Both the position numbers and the translations under genes were made by a program. Below the pieces are notes generated by a model, which saw only the letters and a list, made by a program, of their open reading frames with translations, was not told the origin of the DNA and did no database searches. From Trinickia acidisoli (GTDB lineage Bacteria; Pseudomonadota; Gammaproteobacteria; Burkholderiales; Burkholderiaceae), in contig NZ_JAFLRG010000001.1 of NCBI RefSeq assembly GCF_017315725.1, forward strand, positions 2,604,001 to 2,668,000: DNA of 64,000 nt, in the 5' to 3' direction. Within the stretch, counting starts at the first letter, position 1; every line of letters begins with the position of its first letter. This document shows, piece by piece, positions 8,341 through 17,449 of the stretch.

Positions 8341-9399
8341 ATGAGACTTTGCACCCGCAAGGCCGCCCTGAGGACGTTCGCCGCGGCGGTCACTTCCGCG
8401 CTCGCATTCGCGTTCGGTCCGTTCGCGGTCACGTCGGCCCATGCGGCCGAACCCCACTTCGTGCTGATCAGCCACGCGCCCGATTCCGATTCCTGGTGGA
8501 ACACGATCAAGAACGCGATCAAGCAGGCCGACGAAGATTTCAACGTTCAGACCGACTACCGCAATCCGCCGAACGGCGATTTGTCGGACATGGCTCGGCT
8601 CATCGAACAGGCGGCGGCGCACAACTATGACGGCGTGGCCACGACGATCGCCGATTTCGACGTGCTCAAGAGCTCGATCCAGAAAGTCACGGACAAGAAG
8701 ATCCCGCTCGTGACGATCAACTCGGGCACGCTCGAGCAGAGCAAGCAGCTCGGCGCGATCATGCACATCGGCCAGCCCGAATACGTGGCGGGCCACGCGG
8801 CCGGCGAAAAGGCCAAGGCCGCAGGCATCAAGTCGTTCCTGTGCGTGAACCACTATGCGACCAACCCGGCTTCGTTCGAACGCTGCCGCGGCTTTGCCGA
8901 GGCGCTCGGCGTCGACTTCAAGTCGTCGACGCTCGATGCGGGTCAAGACCCGACCGGCGTCAAAGCGAAGGTGGAAGCCTATCTGCGCAACCACCCGAAT
9001 ACGCAGGCGGTGCTCGCGCTGGGGCCGCTGTCGGCCGATCCCACGATCGCCGCGTTGAAGGGCATGGGCCTCGCCGGCAAGATCTGGTTCGCGACGTTCG
9101 ATTTCGACAACGACATCGCCAAAGCGATCAAAGACGGCACGATCCAATTCGCGATCGATCAGCAGCCGTATCTGCAAGGCTATTTGGCCGTTGCCGTCCT
9201 CGCGATCGTCACGCAGGACCACACGCGCGATCCTTTGAAGATCGAGAAAGCGCTGCAACACAATCCGAAGTTCCAAAAACGGCTTGAAACCTACGGCCTC
9301 CAGCCCGTCTACCAGCCCGACACGATCCTGTCCGGTCCGGGTTTCATCACCAAGGCCAACGTCGACAAAGTCGTGAAATACGCGGGGCAGTACCGCTGA
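8341..9399 (+). CDS. Sugar (inositol) ABC transporter substrate-binding protein
   Basis: A 352-residue periplasmic binding protein of the ribose/inositol class (peripla_BP_4). The start at 8341 follows GTGGAGAC. It has an Arg/Lys n-region and a hydrophobic core ending at AHAAEP, a signal peptide cleaved near residue 36. The mature part shows the two-lobed family pattern, with HAPDSDSWWNTIKNAIKQA near the start, VTINSG in the middle and the late TFDFDNDIAKAIKDGTIQFAID segment. It heads an operon with permease, ATPase and iolC-D-E-B, so myo-inositol or a related cyclitol is the likely ligand. A strong hairpin directly after the gene may raise its expression over the membrane parts. Confidence 0.88.
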   Translation: MRLCTRKAALRTFAAAVTSALAFAFGPFAVTSAHAAEPHFVLISHAPDSDSWWNTIKNAIKQADEDFNVQTDYRNPPNGDLSDMARLIEQAAAHNYDGVATTIADFDVLKSSIQKVTDKKIPLVTINSGTLEQSKQLGAIMHIGQPEYVAGHAAGEKAKAAGIKSFLCVNHYATNPASFERCRGFAEALGVDFKSSTLDAGQDPTGVKAKVEAYLRNHPNTQAVLALGPLSADPTIAALKGMGLAGKIWFATFDFDNDIAKAIKDGTIQFAIDQQPYLQGYLAVAVLAIVTQDHTRDPLKIEKALQHNPKFQKRLETYGLQPVYQPDTILSGPGFITKANVDKVVKYAGQYR

Positions 9400-9466
9400 T
9401 TCTCGCGAGCGCCCATCGCTCGCGCGTTAGCCAGCGGCTTTTGCAATCCAGCTATCCAGCATGACA

Positions 9467-9507
9467 GCGCGGCGCGAACCGCTTTCCCCTGACGGTTCGC
9501 GCCGCGC
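9467..9507 (+). promoter_or_regulatory. Strong intercistronic hairpin in the transport operon
   Basis: A perfect 15-bp stem: 9467-9481 pairs with 9493-9507 around an 11-nt pyrimidine-rich loop. It lies after the binding-protein stop and four bases before the AAGGAG box of the permease. With no T run following, it is probably not a full terminator. It may protect the upstream mRNA or damp downstream translation, as described for binding-protein-dependent transport operons. Confidence 0.6.
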
Positions 9508-9523
9508 CCCAAGGAGACATTCG

Positions 9524-10747
9524 ATGGGCGTCGCCGATCACTTCCACGCCAACAACTTACGCAAGCACGGGCAAGCGAACCCGCGCGAGACCAACCCGAC
9601 CGAACTGGCCGACTCGGCTACCTCGGCCAGTTCGAACAGCTCGGCGAGCTCAGCCATCTCGTCCGACGAGCGCGTGCGCCGCGAATCGCGGCTCAAGCAG
9701 TTCTTGAGCCGCCCGGAGTTCGCCTCGCTCGCGGGCACCGTCATGGTGTTCCTCGTCTTTGCGATCGGAGCCGGCGACTCCGGCATGTTCAATCTCGACG
9801 GCATCATGAACTGGTCGCAGGTGGCGGCCTATCTCGGCCTCATCTCAGTCGGCGCCTGTCTGCTGATGATTGCCGGCGAGTTCGATCTGTCGATCGGTTC
9901 GATGATCGGCTTCGCGGGCATGATGGTCGCGCTGCCGACGATGTACTTTCACTGGCCCATCGCGCTCGCGATCGTATTCGCGTTCGTGGGCTCGATGCTG
10001 CTCGGCGCGATCAACGGCTACCTCGTCATCCGCACGAAGCTGCCCTCGTTCATCGTCACGCTCGCGTTCATGTTCATCCTGCGCGGCTTGACACTGGCGC
10101 TATCGGTCATGTTCGCCGACCGCACGATCATCTCGGGCGTGGGCGACGTCGCCGCGAAAAGCGCCTTCGCGCACGTGCTCTTTCAAGGCGTGGCGTTCCA
10201 TGGCCTGTTCCGCTGGTTCGGGCACGTGGGCCTGCTCAAAATGCTCGACTCGGGCGAGCCGCTCGTGCCGGGCGTGCCGAAAGTGATCGTCTGGTGGCTC
10301 GTGCTGGCGGCCGTCTGCGCATTCACACTCGCCAAGACGCGTTTCGGCAACTGGATCTTCGCCGTCGGCGGCGATGCGAACGCCGCCAAGAACGTCGGCG
10401 TGCCCGTGCGGCGCGTGAAGATCCGCCTGTTCGTGCTCACCGCGTTCTGCGCGTGCCTCTTCGCCGTGCTGCAAGTGTGTGACATCGGCTCGGCCGCCGC
10501 CGACCGCGGCCTGCAAAAGGAATTCGAAGCGATCATCGCGGCCGTCATCGGCGGCACGCTGCTCACGGGCGGCTACGGCTCGGTCATCGGCGCTTGCTTC
10601 GGCTCGCTGATCTTCGGTGTCGTGCAGATCGGCATCACGTACACGAGCATCGATTCCGACTGGTTCCGCGTCTTCCTCGGCCTGATGCTGCTGTTCGCCG
10701 TGCTCTTCAACCACTACGTGCGCAGCCGAGTTGCGGCGTCGCGCTGA
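9524..10747 (+). CDS. Sugar (inositol) ABC transporter permease
   Basis: A 407-residue inner-membrane permease of the RbsC/BPD_transp_2 family. The start at 9524 is placed by AAGGAG seven bases upstream. The first 70 residues are a serine/alanine-rich cytoplasmic extension, longer than in RbsC. Around ten hydrophobic segments follow, with typical family sequence such as AGEFDLSIGSMIGFAGM, FIVTLAFMFILRGLTLAL and the C-terminal IAAVIGGTLLTGGYGSVIGACFGSLIFG loop that contacts the ATPase. It lies between the binding protein and the ATPase genes, forming one importer. No oddity apart from the extended N terminus. Confidence 0.9.
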   Translation: MGVADHFHANNLRKHGQANPRETNPTELADSATSASSNSSASSAISSDERVRRESRLKQFLSRPEFASLAGTVMVFLVFAIGAGDSGMFNLDGIMNWSQVAAYLGLISVGACLLMIAGEFDLSIGSMIGFAGMMVALPTMYFHWPIALAIVFAFVGSMLLGAINGYLVIRTKLPSFIVTLAFMFILRGLTLALSVMFADRTIISGVGDVAAKSAFAHVLFQGVAFHGLFRWFGHVGLLKMLDSGEPLVPGVPKVIVWWLVLAAVCAFTLAKTRFGNWIFAVGGDANAAKNVGVPVRRVKIRLFVLTAFCACLFAVLQVCDIGSAAADRGLQKEFEAIIAAVIGGTLLTGGYGSVIGACFGSLIFGVVQIGITYTSIDSDWFRVFLGLMLLFAVLFNHYVRSRVAASR

Positions 10748-10762
10748 TCGACGGAGGACACG

Positions 10763-11578
10763 ATGAATTCCACTCCCCCCACGCAAGACCAGAACGCCGA
10801 TTACATCCTCGCGCTCGAAAACGTGAGCCGCTATTTCGGCAGCGTGATCGCCCTCAAAGACGTCACGCTGCGGCTGCGGCGCGGCGAGGTGCATTGCCTG
10901 CTCGGCGACAACGGTGCCGGCAAGTCGACGCTGATCAAGACGCTGGCCGGCGTGCATCAGCCAAGCGAAGGCCAGTACTTGGTCGATGGCCAACCGGTGC
11001 AATTCGCCTCACCCAAGGATGCGCTCGATCTGGGCATCGCCACCGTCTATCAGGATCTTGCGCTCGTGCCGTTGCTCTCGGTCGCGCGCAACTTCTTCAT
11101 GGGTCGCGAGCCCAATCGCAAATTATTCGGACTCCTAAACGTTCTCGATATCGAGACGGCTGCGACGACGGCCCGCGAAAAGCTCGCCGAAATGGGGATT
11201 CACGTGCGCGATGCGCATCAGCCGATCGGCACGATGTCGGGCGGCGAGCGCCAGTGCCTGGCGATCGCACGCGCGATTCATTTCGGCGCGCGCGTATTGA
11301 TCCTCGACGAGCCGACGGCCGCGCTCGGCGTCAAGCAAAGCTTCAACGTGCTCAAGCTCATCCACAAAGCGCGCGAGCGCGGCATCTCCGTCATCTTCAT
11401 CACGCACAACGTGCACCACGCCTACCCGATCGGCGATTCGTTCACGCTGCTCAATCGCGGCCGCTCGATGGGCACGTTCACGAAAGACACGATCAGCAAG
11501 GACGCCGTGCTCGACATGATGGCCGGCGGTGCGGAGATGCAAAAGATGATTGCCGAGCTCGACGGTGCAACGATCTAA
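10763..11578 (+). CDS. Sugar (inositol) ABC transporter ATP-binding protein
   Basis: A 271-residue ATPase that powers the adjacent permease. The nucleotide-binding motifs are complete: Walker [15 protein letters not shown] (about residue 50), a Q-loop at TVYQD, signature [14 protein letters not shown], Walker [13 protein letters not shown] and the switch histidine in [18 protein letters not shown] lies five bases before the ATG. It carries one ATPase domain only, unlike the tandem RbsA type, so a homodimer is expected, as in the FrcA-type sugar importers. The gene is 15 bp after the permease and 33 bp before iolC. Confidence 0.9.
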   Translation: MNSTPPTQDQNADYILALENVSRYFGSVIALKDVTLRLRRGEVHCLLGDNGAGKSTLIKTLAGVHQPSEGQYLVDGQPVQFASPKDALDLGIATVYQDLALVPLLSVARNFFMGREPNRKLFGLLNVLDIETAATTAREKLAEMGIHVRDAHQPIGTMSGGERQCLAIARAIHFGARVLILDEPTAALGVKQSFNVLKLIHKARERGISVIFITHNVHHAYPIGDSFTLLNRGRSMGTFTKDTISKDAVLDMMAGGAEMQKMIAELDGATI

Positions 11579-11611
11579 CGCAGTTCACGACGCTCATTCA
11601 GGATTCCTTTC

Positions 11612-13627
11612 ATGGCTGCCTCTCCCACTTCGAACCTCACCGCCAGCCGCTTCGCGCCGGGGCGCGTGCGCGACATCATTTGCCTCGGCCGCCTCGCGGC
11701 CGACCTCTACGCGCAGCAAATCGGCGCGCGTCTGGAAGACGTCACGAGCTTCGCCAAGTATCTCGGCGGCTCGTCGGCGAACATTGCGTTCGGCTGCGCG
11801 CGCCTCGGGCTCGCGTCGGCCATGCTCGCGCGCGTCGGCAACGACCACATGGGGCGCTTTCTGACCGAAACGCTCGAGCGCGAAGGCTGCGACGTCAGTC
11901 ACACGCGCATCGACGTCGACCGCCTCACCGCGCTCGTGCTGCTCGGCATCAAAGACCGCGACACGTTCCCGCTCGTGTTCCATCGCGAGAACTGCGCCGA
12001 CATGGCGATCGACGAAAACGACTTCGACGAAGCGTTCATCGCGTCGAGCAAGGCGCTCTTGATCACGGGCACGCATTTTTCGACCGAGCGCGTGAACCGC
12101 GCGAGCCGTCGCGCGCTCGAATATGCGCGGCGCAATCAAGTGCGAACCGTGCTCGACATCGATTATCGCCCCGTGCTGTGGGGGCTCACGGGCAAGGCCG
12201 ACGGCGAGACGCGCTTCATCGCCAACGAAAGCGTAACCGCGCATCTGCAACGTATCATGCCGCTGTTCGATCTCGTCATCGGCACGGAGGAAGAATTTCG
12301 CATCGCCGGCGGCAAGCACGAACTCATCGATGCGCTCGCGATGGTGCGTGCCGTCACGCCGGCCACGCTCGTCGTCAAGCGCGGCCCGCTCGGCTGCACG
12401 ATCATCGAAGGCAAGGTACCGGCCTCGATCGACGAAGCGCCGACCGAGCACGGCATGGAGGTCGACGTATTGAACGTGCTCGGCGCGGGCGATGCGTTCG
12501 CCTCGGGCTTCCTCTCCGAATGGCTGCGCGACGCGCCGCTCGGGCGCTGCGCACAGACGGCCAATCTCTGCGGTGCGCTCGTGGTGTCGCGTCACGGCTG
12601 CGCACCGGCGATGCCGACGCCGGCCGAGCTCGACTACCTGCGTGCTGCGCTCGCGACCGATCCGGCGCGGATGCGGCGGCCCGATCTCGACACCCAGCTC
12701 GCGCGGCTGCATCGCGTGAGCGTCAAGCGCTCCGAGCACGACGAAGTGCTCGGGTTCGCGTTCGATCACCGCAATCAATTCTTCGAACTCGCCCAGCAAA
12801 CCGGCGCGAGCGAGACGCGCATCGCCGAACTCAAGCGGCTATTCGTCGATGCCGTTGCGCAGACCGAAGAGGCGCTATCGTTGCAAGGGCGCGTCGGCGT
12901 GCTCATCGACGATCGCTACGGCCAAGACGCCCTCAATGCGGCCACCGGCCGCGGCTGGTGGATCGGGCGGCCTGTCGAACTGCCGGGTTCGCTGCCGCTC
13001 GTGTTTCAGCACGGGCGCTCGGTCGGCACGGCGCTGGTCGCTTGGCCGCGCGAGCATGTCGTCAAATGTCTCGTGCACTATCACCCCGATGCGCCGATCG
13101 ACGAACGCGTCGAACAGGAAGCCCAGCTGCGCGCCCTCTACGACGCCGTGCAGGCAAGCGGGCACGCGCTGCTGCTCGAAGTCATCCCGCCCAAGCGGGA
13201 CACGCAAAGCGCGGCGCCCGACACCGTCTTGCGCGCGCTCAAACGACTCTACAACCTCGGCATCCAGCCGGAATGGTGGAAACTCGCGCCGATGCAGGCC
13301 GAGCAGTGGCAAACGATCGACGCGCTCATCGCCGAGCGCGATCCCTACTGCCGCGGCGTCGTGCTGCTGGGGCTGTCGGCCGGCGTCGACGTGCTCAGCG
13401 AAGGCTTTCGCGCGGCGGCCGCATCGCGCACGTGCAAAGGCTTCACCGTCGGCCGCACGATCTTCCACGAACCGAGCCGCGCTTGGCTTGCCGGCGAGAT
13501 CGATAACGCTGGGCTCATCGCGAACGTGCGGGCGACGTTCGAGACGTTGATCGTCGCCTGGCGAGCGGCGCGGGCCGACGGCGGCGCCGCGACGCAGCCG
13601 CGCTCGACGCGGCGGGAGGCGGCTTGA
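11612..13627 (+). CDS. iolC: 5-dehydro-2-deoxygluconokinase with fused aldolase-like C-terminal domain
   Basis: Phosphorylates 5-dehydro-2-deoxy-D-gluconate in inositol catabolism. Residues about 15-330 form a PfkB/ribokinase fold, with FAKYLGGSSANIAFGCARLG near the N terminus and the ATP/catalytic motif LNVLGAGDAFASGF. Residues about 345-655 are a second domain of the DUF2090 type, a TIM-barrel segment related to class I/IolJ-like aldolases; this fusion is normal in Burkholderia and relatives, and is annotated as bifunctional kinase/aldolase. The C-terminal domain would cleave the phosphorylated product, which fits the absence of a separate iolJ here. The stop overlaps the iolD start (TGATG), so translation is coupled. 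The aldolase activity is inferred. Confidence 0.9.
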   Translation: MAASPTSNLTASRFAPGRVRDIICLGRLAADLYAQQIGARLEDVTSFAKYLGGSSANIAFGCARLGLASAMLARVGNDHMGRFLTETLEREGCDVSHTRIDVDRLTALVLLGIKDRDTFPLVFHRENCADMAIDENDFDEAFIASSKALLITGTHFSTERVNRASRRALEYARRNQVRTVLDIDYRPVLWGLTGKADGETRFIANESVTAHLQRIMPLFDLVIGTEEEFRIAGGKHELIDALAMVRAVTPATLVVKRGPLGCTIIEGKVPASIDEAPTEHGMEVDVLNVLGAGDAFASGFLSEWLRDAPLGRCAQTANLCGALVVSRHGCAPAMPTPAELDYLRAALATDPARMRRPDLDTQLARLHRVSVKRSEHDEVLGFAFDHRNQFFELAQQTGASETRIAELKRLFVDAVAQTEEALSLQGRVGVLIDDRYGQDALNAATGRGWWIGRPVELPGSLPLVFQHGRSVGTALVAWPREHVVKCLVHYHPDAPIDERVEQEAQLRALYDAVQASGHALLLEVIPPKRDTQSAAPDTVLRALKRLYNLGIQPEWWKLAPMQAEQWQTIDALIAERDPYCRGVVLLGLSAGVDVLSEGFRAAAASRTCKGFTVGRTIFHEPSRAWLAGEIDNAGLIANVRATFETLIVAWRAARADGGAATQPRSTRREAA

Positions 13628-15654
13628 TGAACGTGGTGAATGTAACGAACCTGACGAACGTCGGCGCCGAGGCAACGACGATGAACCCGGCCGTGCGCGA
13701 TGCCGGCAATGCCGGCGAGACGGAAGCGTCGACGATTCGATTGACCGCCGCACAAGCGCTCGTGCGCTATCTGGCCGCGCAGCATGTCGTGGACGAAGAC
13801 GGCGTATCGACGGTGCCGCTGTTCGGCGGCGTATTTGCGATCTTCGGCCACGGCAACGTCGCAGGCCTCGGCGAGGCGCTCTATCAGCATCGCGACGTGC
13901 TGCCCACGTATCGCGCCCACAACGAGCAGGCCATGGCGCACAGCGCGATCGCCTACGCGAAAGCGCACTTTCGGCGCCGCATGATGGCCGTGACGACCTC
14001 GATCGGGCCCGGCGCGACCAATCTCGTCACGGCCGCGGCGCTCGCGCACGTCAATCGCCTGCCCGTGCTGCTTCTGCCCGGCGACATCTTCGTTTCGCGC
14101 GCGCCCGACCCGGTCCTGCAGCAAGTCGAAGACTTCCATGACGGCGGGGTCTCGGCGAACGATACGCTCAAGCCCGTCTCGCGCTACTTCGATCGCATCG
14201 TGCATCCGGCGCAATTGCTCAGCGCGTTGCCGCGCGCCATTCGCGTGCTGACCGATGCGGCACTGGCCGGCCCCGTTACGCTCGCGCTGCCGCAGGACGT
14301 GCAAGCGATGGCCTACGATTATCCGCGCGCCTTCTTCGAACCACGCATCGTGCGCTTTCATGCGCCGCCCCCGAGCGAGGACGAACTCGACGCCGCGCTC
14401 GAGGCGCTGCGCCGCGCCTCGCGGCCCGTCGTCATCGCGGGCGGCGGCGTCCTGTACAGCGGCGGCGGCTTCGATGCGCTGCGCAGGTTCGCCGAGCGGC
14501 ACGGCATCGCCGTCGGCGAAACGCAAGCGGGCAAAGGCGCGTTGCCGTGGGATCATCCGCTCAATGCGGGTGCCGTCGGCGTAACGGGCGCGAGCGCGGC
14601 CAATGCGCTGGCGCACGAAGCCGACTGCGTGATCGCCGTCGGCACGCGCCTGCAAGACTTCACGACGGGCTCCAACACGCTGTTTGCGCAAGCGCACGTC
14701 ATCGGCATCAACGCCAATGCTTTCGACGCGCTCAAGCTTCACGCGACGACGATCCTCGGTGACGCACGCGCCGCGCTTGACGCGCTGAGCGAGCGGCTCG
14801 GCGGATGGCAGGCGAGCCCTGCTTGGACGCAGCGCGCCCGCACGCTCTGCGGTGCCTGGCGCGAAACGACACTGGCGCGCACGCACGCGCACGGCGAGCC
14901 GGCGACGCAACCGGCTGGGGCCCTGCCCTACGACGCTGACGTCATCGGCGCCGTGCAGCGCTCGGGCGCGCGCTCGCCCGACACCGACATCGCCGTCTGC
15001 GCGGCCGGCACGCTACCGGCGGAGTTGCACAAGCTTTGGCGCGCGGGGCGTCCCGGCGGCTATCACGTCGAGTACGGCTATTCCTGCATGGGCTATGAGA
15101 TCGCGGGCGGCCTAGGCGCGAAACTCGCGCGGCCCGAGCGCGAGGTGATCGTGTTCGTCGGCGACGGCAGCTACCTGATGCTGAACAGCGAGATCGCAAC
15201 GTCAGTCATGCTCGGCGCGAAACTCATCGTCGTCGTCCTCGACAATCGCGGCTACGGCTGCATCAATCGCCTGCAGCAAGCCTGCGGCGGCGCCCCGTTC
15301 AACAATCTGCTCGACGATTGCCTGCAAGGCCCGCTCGGCGCACCGAAGATCGATTTCGCCGCGCATGCCCGTTCGCTCGGCGCCCATGCCGAGCACGCGG
15401 CCGACGTCGGCGCGCTCGAAGCGGCGCTCGTGCGCGCACGCGCGGCCGAGCGCACGTCGGTGATCGTCATCGACACGGACCCGGCCCGTACCACCGACGA
15501 CGGCGGCTGGTGGTGGGAGGTGGCCATACCCGAAGTGTCGACGCGCGAGGCCGTGCGCAATGCGCGCGCCGCCTATGAAGCGCGGCTCGCCGAACGCAGC
15601 GGCCGACCCATAGGCAACGGCAACGAAAGCGACAACGACGGCCACGGCCGCTGA
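13627..15654 (+). CDS. iolD: 3D-trihydroxycyclohexane-1,2-dione hydrolase
   Basis: A thiamine-diphosphate enzyme that opens the cyclitol ring of 3D-(3,5/4)-trihydroxycyclohexane-1,2-dione to 5-deoxy-glucuronate. It is 675 residues, the family size. The N-terminal PYR domain carries the catalytic glutamate in RAHNEQAMAHSA (about residue 99). The central domain has VVIAGGGVLYSGG, and the C-terminal domain has the ThDP/Mg motif starting at FVGDGSYLMLNSEIA and ending in VLDNRGYG. The start ATG at 13627 has GGGAGG seven bases upstream. It lies between iolC and iolE in one operon. Confidence 0.93.
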   Translation: MNVVNVTNLTNVGAEATTMNPAVRDAGNAGETEASTIRLTAAQALVRYLAAQHVVDEDGVSTVPLFGGVFAIFGHGNVAGLGEALYQHRDVLPTYRAHNEQAMAHSAIAYAKAHFRRRMMAVTTSIGPGATNLVTAAALAHVNRLPVLLLPGDIFVSRAPDPVLQQVEDFHDGGVSANDTLKPVSRYFDRIVHPAQLLSALPRAIRVLTDAALAGPVTLALPQDVQAMAYDYPRAFFEPRIVRFHAPPPSEDELDAALEALRRASRPVVIAGGGVLYSGGGFDALRRFAERHGIAVGETQAGKGALPWDHPLNAGAVGVTGASAANALAHEADCVIAVGTRLQDFTTGSNTLFAQAHVIGINANAFDALKLHATTILGDARAALDALSERLGGWQASPAWTQRARTLCGAWRETTLARTHAHGEPATQPAGALPYDADVIGAVQRSGARSPDTDIAVCAAGTLPAELHKLWRAGRPGGYHVEYGYSCMGYEIAGGLGAKLARPEREVIVFVGDGSYLMLNSEIATSVMLGAKLIVVVLDNRGYGCINRLQQACGGAPFNNLLDDCLQGPLGAPKIDFAAHARSLGAHAEHAADVGALEAALVRARAAERTSVIVIDTDPARTTDDGGWWWEVAIPEVSTREAVRNARAAYEARLAERSGRPIGNGNESDNDGHGR

Positions 15655-15699
15655 CGCCAACATCGAATCGCAATACCCAAGCGAACAAAGGAACGCAGC

Positions 15700-16620
15700 A
15701 TGACCGATTTTCAAGTGCGCATCGGCGTCAACCCGCTCTCGTGGATGAACGACGACCTGCCCTCGCTCGGCGGGGAAACGCCGCTCGCCACCGCGCTGAC
15801 CGAGGGCCGTGCGATCGGCTACGAAGGGTTCGAGCTCGGCAACAAATTTCCGCGCGAACCGCAAGCGCTCAAGGCGCTGCTCGCGCAATACGAGCTGGCG
15901 CTCGTCTCGGGCTGGTACTCGGGGCGCCTGGCCGAGCGCAGCGCCGAGCAGGAGATCGAGGCCGTCGGCCCCCATCTCGAACTGCTCGCGAAAAACGGCG
16001 CGAACGTCATGGTGTACGGCGAAGTCGCCCAAACGATCCAAGGCTCGCCCGTGCCGCTCTATCAGCGCCCCCGCTTTTTCACGGAAGCGCAATGGGACGC
16101 CTATGCAGAACGCCTCGACCGCTTCGCGCGCTACACGCTCTCGCGGGGCGTGCGCGTGGCCTACCATCACCACATGGGCGCCTACGTCGAGACGCCGGCC
16201 GACCTCGACAATCTGATGCGACGCACGAGCGATGCGGTGGGGCTGCTGCTCGACACGGGCCATATTACGTTCGCGGGCGGCGACCCGCTGGTCACACTCG
16301 AAGCCTATGCGCCGCGTATCTGTCACGTACATTGCAAGGACGTGCGGCCCCACGTCGTCAAGCTCGCGCGCAATCGCGATTGGAGCTTCCTCGAAGCCGT
16401 GATCAATGGTGCGTTCACGGTGCCCGGCGACGGCGCGGTGGACTTCCCGGCCGTAATCGCAGGCTTGAAGCGCCACGGGTATCGCGGCTGGCTCGTCGTC
16501 GAAGCCGAACAAGATCCGGCCGTCGCGCCGAGCTTCGAGTATGCGCAGCTCGGCTATCGGACGCTGCGCTCGCTCGTCGACGCGGCGATTGCGCCCGCGG
16601 GCGCGAAGGAAATCGCATGA
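15700..16620 (+). CDS. iolE: Myo-inosose-2 dehydratase
   Basis: Dehydrates 2-keto-myo-inositol to trihydroxycyclohexane-dione. It is a 306-residue xylose-isomerase-like TIM barrel. The N-terminal VRIGVNPLSWMNDDLPSLGG is typical of IolE. Metal-ligand candidates are the glutamate in GYEGFELGNKFP, the VAYHHHMGAYVET histidines, LLLDTGH, ICHVHCKDV and VVEAEQDP near the end. AAAGGA precedes the ATG by eight bases. It ends in an ATGA overlap with iolB. Confidence 0.93.
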   Translation: MTDFQVRIGVNPLSWMNDDLPSLGGETPLATALTEGRAIGYEGFELGNKFPREPQALKALLAQYELALVSGWYSGRLAERSAEQEIEAVGPHLELLAKNGANVMVYGEVAQTIQGSPVPLYQRPRFFTEAQWDAYAERLDRFARYTLSRGVRVAYHHHMGAYVETPADLDNLMRRTSDAVGLLLDTGHITFAGGDPLVTLEAYAPRICHVHCKDVRPHVVKLARNRDWSFLEAVINGAFTVPGDGAVDFPAVIAGLKRHGYRGWLVVEAEQDPAVAPSFEYAQLGYRTLRSLVDAAIAPAGAKEIA

Positions 16621-17420
16621 GCCTACTCGTAAAAGCCCAGCGCGAGGGCATGACGATCGCGCGCGTGACCCCGGAGACGGCCGCGTGGCGTTACGTCGGC
16701 TTCGCCGCCTATCGGCTCGAGCAAGACGAAGTGCTCTATGTTCATGAAGGCACACGCGAGTCGTGCATCGTCGTGCTGTCGGGCGCCGTGACGATCGAGG
16801 CCGACGGCGCGCGCTATACGAGCATCGGCTCGCGCGACAGCGTCTTCGAGGACACCGCCCCGTACGCGCTCTACGTGCCGCCGAACGTCCGGGCGACCGT
16901 ACGCGCGGAGCGCGATGCCGAACTCGGCGTCGCGAGCGCGCCGGCGCAAGGCCGCTACCCGACTCGTCTCATCGAGCCGTCGCAGATGAAGCGCTCGGTG
17001 CGAGGCAAAGGCGCAAATACGCGCTACGTCTGCGACATTCTTCCACAGGCCGATCCGGCCGAATCCCTGCTCGTCGTCGAAGTGCGCACGCCGAGCGGCC
17101 ACGCGTCGAGCTATCCGCCGCACAAGCACGACGCCGATCGGATTCCACTCGAAAGCGCGCTCGAAGAGACGTACTACCATCGGCTCGATCCGCCCCAAGG
17201 CTTCGCGTTCCAGCGCGTCTATACCGATGCGCGCGACATCGACGAATCGATGGCTGTCGAGGACCACGACGTCGTCATGGTGCCGCGCGGCTATCACCCC
17301 GTCGTCGTGCCGTACGGATACGACTCGTACTACCTGAACGTGATGGCCGGCCCGCAGCGCGTTTGGCATTTCAAGAACGATCCGGCGCACGAGTGGATCG
17401 TGAAGCGGGATGCGGGGTGA
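16617..17420 (+). CDS. iolB: 5-deoxy-glucuronate isomerase
   Basis: Converts 5-deoxy-D-glucuronate to 5-dehydro-2-deoxygluconate, the substrate of IolC. It is 267 residues with two cupin halves. The metal-binding residues are visible in the second half: SSYPPHKHDAD (two His), LEETYYHRL (Glu) and RGYHPVVVPYG (His). It overlaps iolE by 4 bp and is the last gene of the operon, stopping 30 bp before the end of convergent livF. The iolA/mmsA semialdehyde dehydrogenase needed to finish the pathway is not in this window. Confidence 0.93.
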   Translation: MSLLVKAQREGMTIARVTPETAAWRYVGFAAYRLEQDEVLYVHEGTRESCIVVLSGAVTIEADGARYTSIGSRDSVFEDTAPYALYVPPNVRATVRAERDAELGVASAPAQGRYPTRLIEPSQMKRSVRGKGANTRYVCDILPQADPAESLLVVEVRTPSGHASSYPPHKHDADRIPLESALEETYYHRLDPPQGFAFQRVYTDARDIDESMAVEDHDVVMVPRGYHPVVVPYGYDSYYLNVMAGPQRVWHFKNDPAHEWIVKRDAG

Positions 17421-17449
17421 AACGCGCGTTCAGTCCAACATTTCGACGT

